From: Hyphomonadaceae bacterium
GTDB taxonomy: Bacteria > Pseudomonadota > Alphaproteobacteria > Caulobacterales > Aquidulcibacteraceae
Direction of reading: 5' to 3'
Assembly: GCA_019753175.1 (NCBI GenBank)
Contig: JAIELK010000015.1
Span: 48,642 to 112,641, forward strand
DNA length: 64,000 bases
Shown here: positions 63,004 to 64,000 of the stretch, piece by piece
Layout of the letters: every line of letters starts with the position of its first letter
Position numbering within the stretch: the stretch's first letter is position 1
Translations under genes and position numbers: made by a program
Notes under the pieces: generated by a model
The model's input: only the letters and a program-made list of their open reading frames with translations
What the model was told of the DNA's origin: nothing
Databases searched by the model: none

Positions 63004-63019
63004 CCACCACATCTAGGCG
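63004..63019 (-). promoter_or_regulatory. Candidate NrdR box 2
   Basis: CCACCACATCTAGGCG on the plus strand, a poorer match (about 9 of 16) that shares CATCTAGG with the reverse complement of box 1. The 32-base distance from box 1 is what makes the pair persuasive. Confidence 0.5.
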
Positions 63020-63150
63020 ATTCAGCCCCGAGTCCGGTTTAAGAAACGTTACCGGGCCGCCACCATGGGCCGATTCCGGTCGCCGGTAAGCTGCCCCACT
63101 GCGTTCACGGCGGCGCCGTGGCTGTGGTAAGGGCGATCCATGGGGGCAGC

Positions 63151-64000
63151 ATGATCGCCCAAATCGCCCAATGGGTGCGCGAGACAGCCGCGGCGCAGGA
63201 CTGGCTATCCTGGGCTGGGCCCTATCTGGCGCAAGCGCCGGACTGGGCGCTGGTGATCCCCGCGCCGGTGCTGGCGGTGCTGCTGGCGGCCTGGACCATC
63301 GGCAACGCGAAACGGACCACGGAAGAGGCCGTCGAGCGGACGCAAGAGGGCCTTTCGATCATGACCGCCGGCGCCATCAAGCCGCCGGCCAAGCCCGCCA
63401 ATGTCGACCATGTCAAAGCGCTCGAAGCGCAGGTGCAGGCGCTGAGCGACGCGCAGCGGGCGAAGGTGGCCGCGCTCGAAGCCAAGCTCGATCAAATGAA
63501 CGCAGCGCTCGTCGCCGCCGGCAAGGCGCAGCCGATCGGCGCGGAGGAGAAGGCCAAGCGGAACGAAGCGGTGGTCGGCGTCGTCGCTGAAGGCGGCGCG
63601 GCGGCGGACAGCTTCGAAGCCAGCGTGCTCGCGGGCGGCAAGCTCGATCTCGAGGCGCTCAAGGCCGATGCGCGCGCCGACGCTGCGCGTGCGGCGGAGA
63701 AATGGCGGCGGGTGGCCGCCCTGGCGCGCGGCGTGAACGACGGCGAAGCGCTCGCCGCCTACGAGGAAGCGCACAAGCTGCAGCCGGACGATTTCTGGAC
63801 CTGTGTTGAACTCAGCCAGCTCTACCGGCGCTGGAAGGGCGATCTGGCCGCTGCGAAACACGCGGCGGAGGCAGCGCGGCGCGTCGCCCAGGACGATCGC
63901 GATCGATCGGTTGCGGACAATACGCTTGGCGACGTGCTTGTCTTGGGCGGCGATCTTGAGGGTGCGAAGGCGCGCTTCGAAGCCTCTTTGGTGATCGCGG
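63151..64000 (+). CDS. Membrane-anchored coiled-coil TPR protein (3' end outside window)
   Basis: An open frame of 283 codons from ATG 63151 that runs off the right edge. It has a hydrophobic anchor at about 33-50 (ALVIPAPVLAVLLAAWTI), a predicted coiled coil at about 75-125 (VKALEAQVQALSDAQRAKVA), and TPR repeats from about 185 (AYEEAHKLQPDDFWTCVELS, NTLGDVLVLGGDLEGAKARF). The ribosome site is GGGGG. The rest is outside the window; such proteins often carry a further enzymatic or TPR domain downstream. Confidence 0.75.
   Translation, partial: MIAQIAQWVRETAAAQDWLSWAGPYLAQAPDWALVIPAPVLAVLLAAWTIGNAKRTTEEAVERTQEGLSIMTAGAIKPPAKPANVDHVKALEAQVQALSDAQRAKVAALEAKLDQMNAALVAAGKAQPIGAEEKAKRNEAVVGVVAEGGAAADSFEASVLAGGKLDLEALKADARADAARAAEKWRRVAALARGVNDGEALAAYEEAHKLQPDDFWTCVELSQLYRRWKGDLAAAKHAAEAARRVAQDDRDRSVADNTLGDVLVLGGDLEGAKARFEASLVIA

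Noticed and set aside
1..64000. tRNA, rRNA, CRISPR array, insertion sequence or prophage
   Set aside because: No cloverleaf, no conserved rRNA stretch, no regular repeat-spacer pattern and no transposase or phage protein were seen on either strand.

Overview
This 64-kb, GC-rich, densely coded chromosomal window most likely comes from an alphaproteobacterium of the order Caulobacterales. The main reasons are the Caulobacter-type Flp/Tad pilus locus (pilA-cpaABCDEF-tadBC), a sigF-nrsF pair, the rluD-like/rpoH gene order, and SapC, DUF817 and DUF6768 proteins. No exact genus can be assigned from sequence alone. There are no rRNA or tRNA genes, no CRISPR array, no insertion sequence and no sign of a prophage. 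No gap between genes exceeds 300 bases.

Positions 1-20 kb hold mostly housekeeping and envelope genes: a truncated membrane protein with a degenerate TIR-like domain and Sel1-like repeats, an OmpW-type porin, a DUF885 lipoprotein, SapC, a DsbD-like reductase coupled to a redoxin, serB plus a HAD phosphatase, miaA, an O-antigen ligase-like protein, rpoH with its upstream pseudouridine synthase, a PhoD phosphatase and a sarcosine-oxidase-like flavoenzyme. Positions 20-31 kb hold folE, cysS, a translationally coupled CARDB-serpin-methyltransferase operon, a fatty-acid-oxidation/electron-transfer group (hbd, etfA, etfB), a beta-lactamase-fold hydrolase and a NYN-domain putative RNase.

Positions 31.5-34.8 kb form a stress module: ECF sigma factor SigF, its membrane anti-sigma factor NrsF, a DoxX-like membrane protein and a YHS protein. 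Both transcription units carry the same GTAAC[C/T]-N16-CG[A/T][A/T] promoter pattern, which suggests autoregulation and a local regulon. The -35 element of the sigF promoter overlaps the pheA stop codon. Positions 34.8-42.7 kb hold an esterase, a secreted von Willebrand A domain fused to an autotransporter barrel, kdsB, a membrane cytochrome c, a second regulatory group (MarR divergent from an ECF sigma factor plus a DUF6768 membrane protein) and an M17 aminopeptidase.

Positions 42.7-54.3 kb are the Tad pilus locus. The pilin and machine genes run on the minus strand, with a strong terminator between pilA and cpaA. A secretin-N-like protein and two TadE-type pseudopilins run divergently, and a TadD-like TPR lipoprotein converges on tadC at the far end. 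The last 10 kb hold an AMP nucleosidase, a tyrosine-type phosphatase, a GNAT enzyme, a large TonB-dependent receptor, a lipoprotein gamma-glutamyltransferase, nrdB preceded by two candidate NrdR boxes exactly 32 bp apart, and a TPR membrane protein that runs off the right edge.
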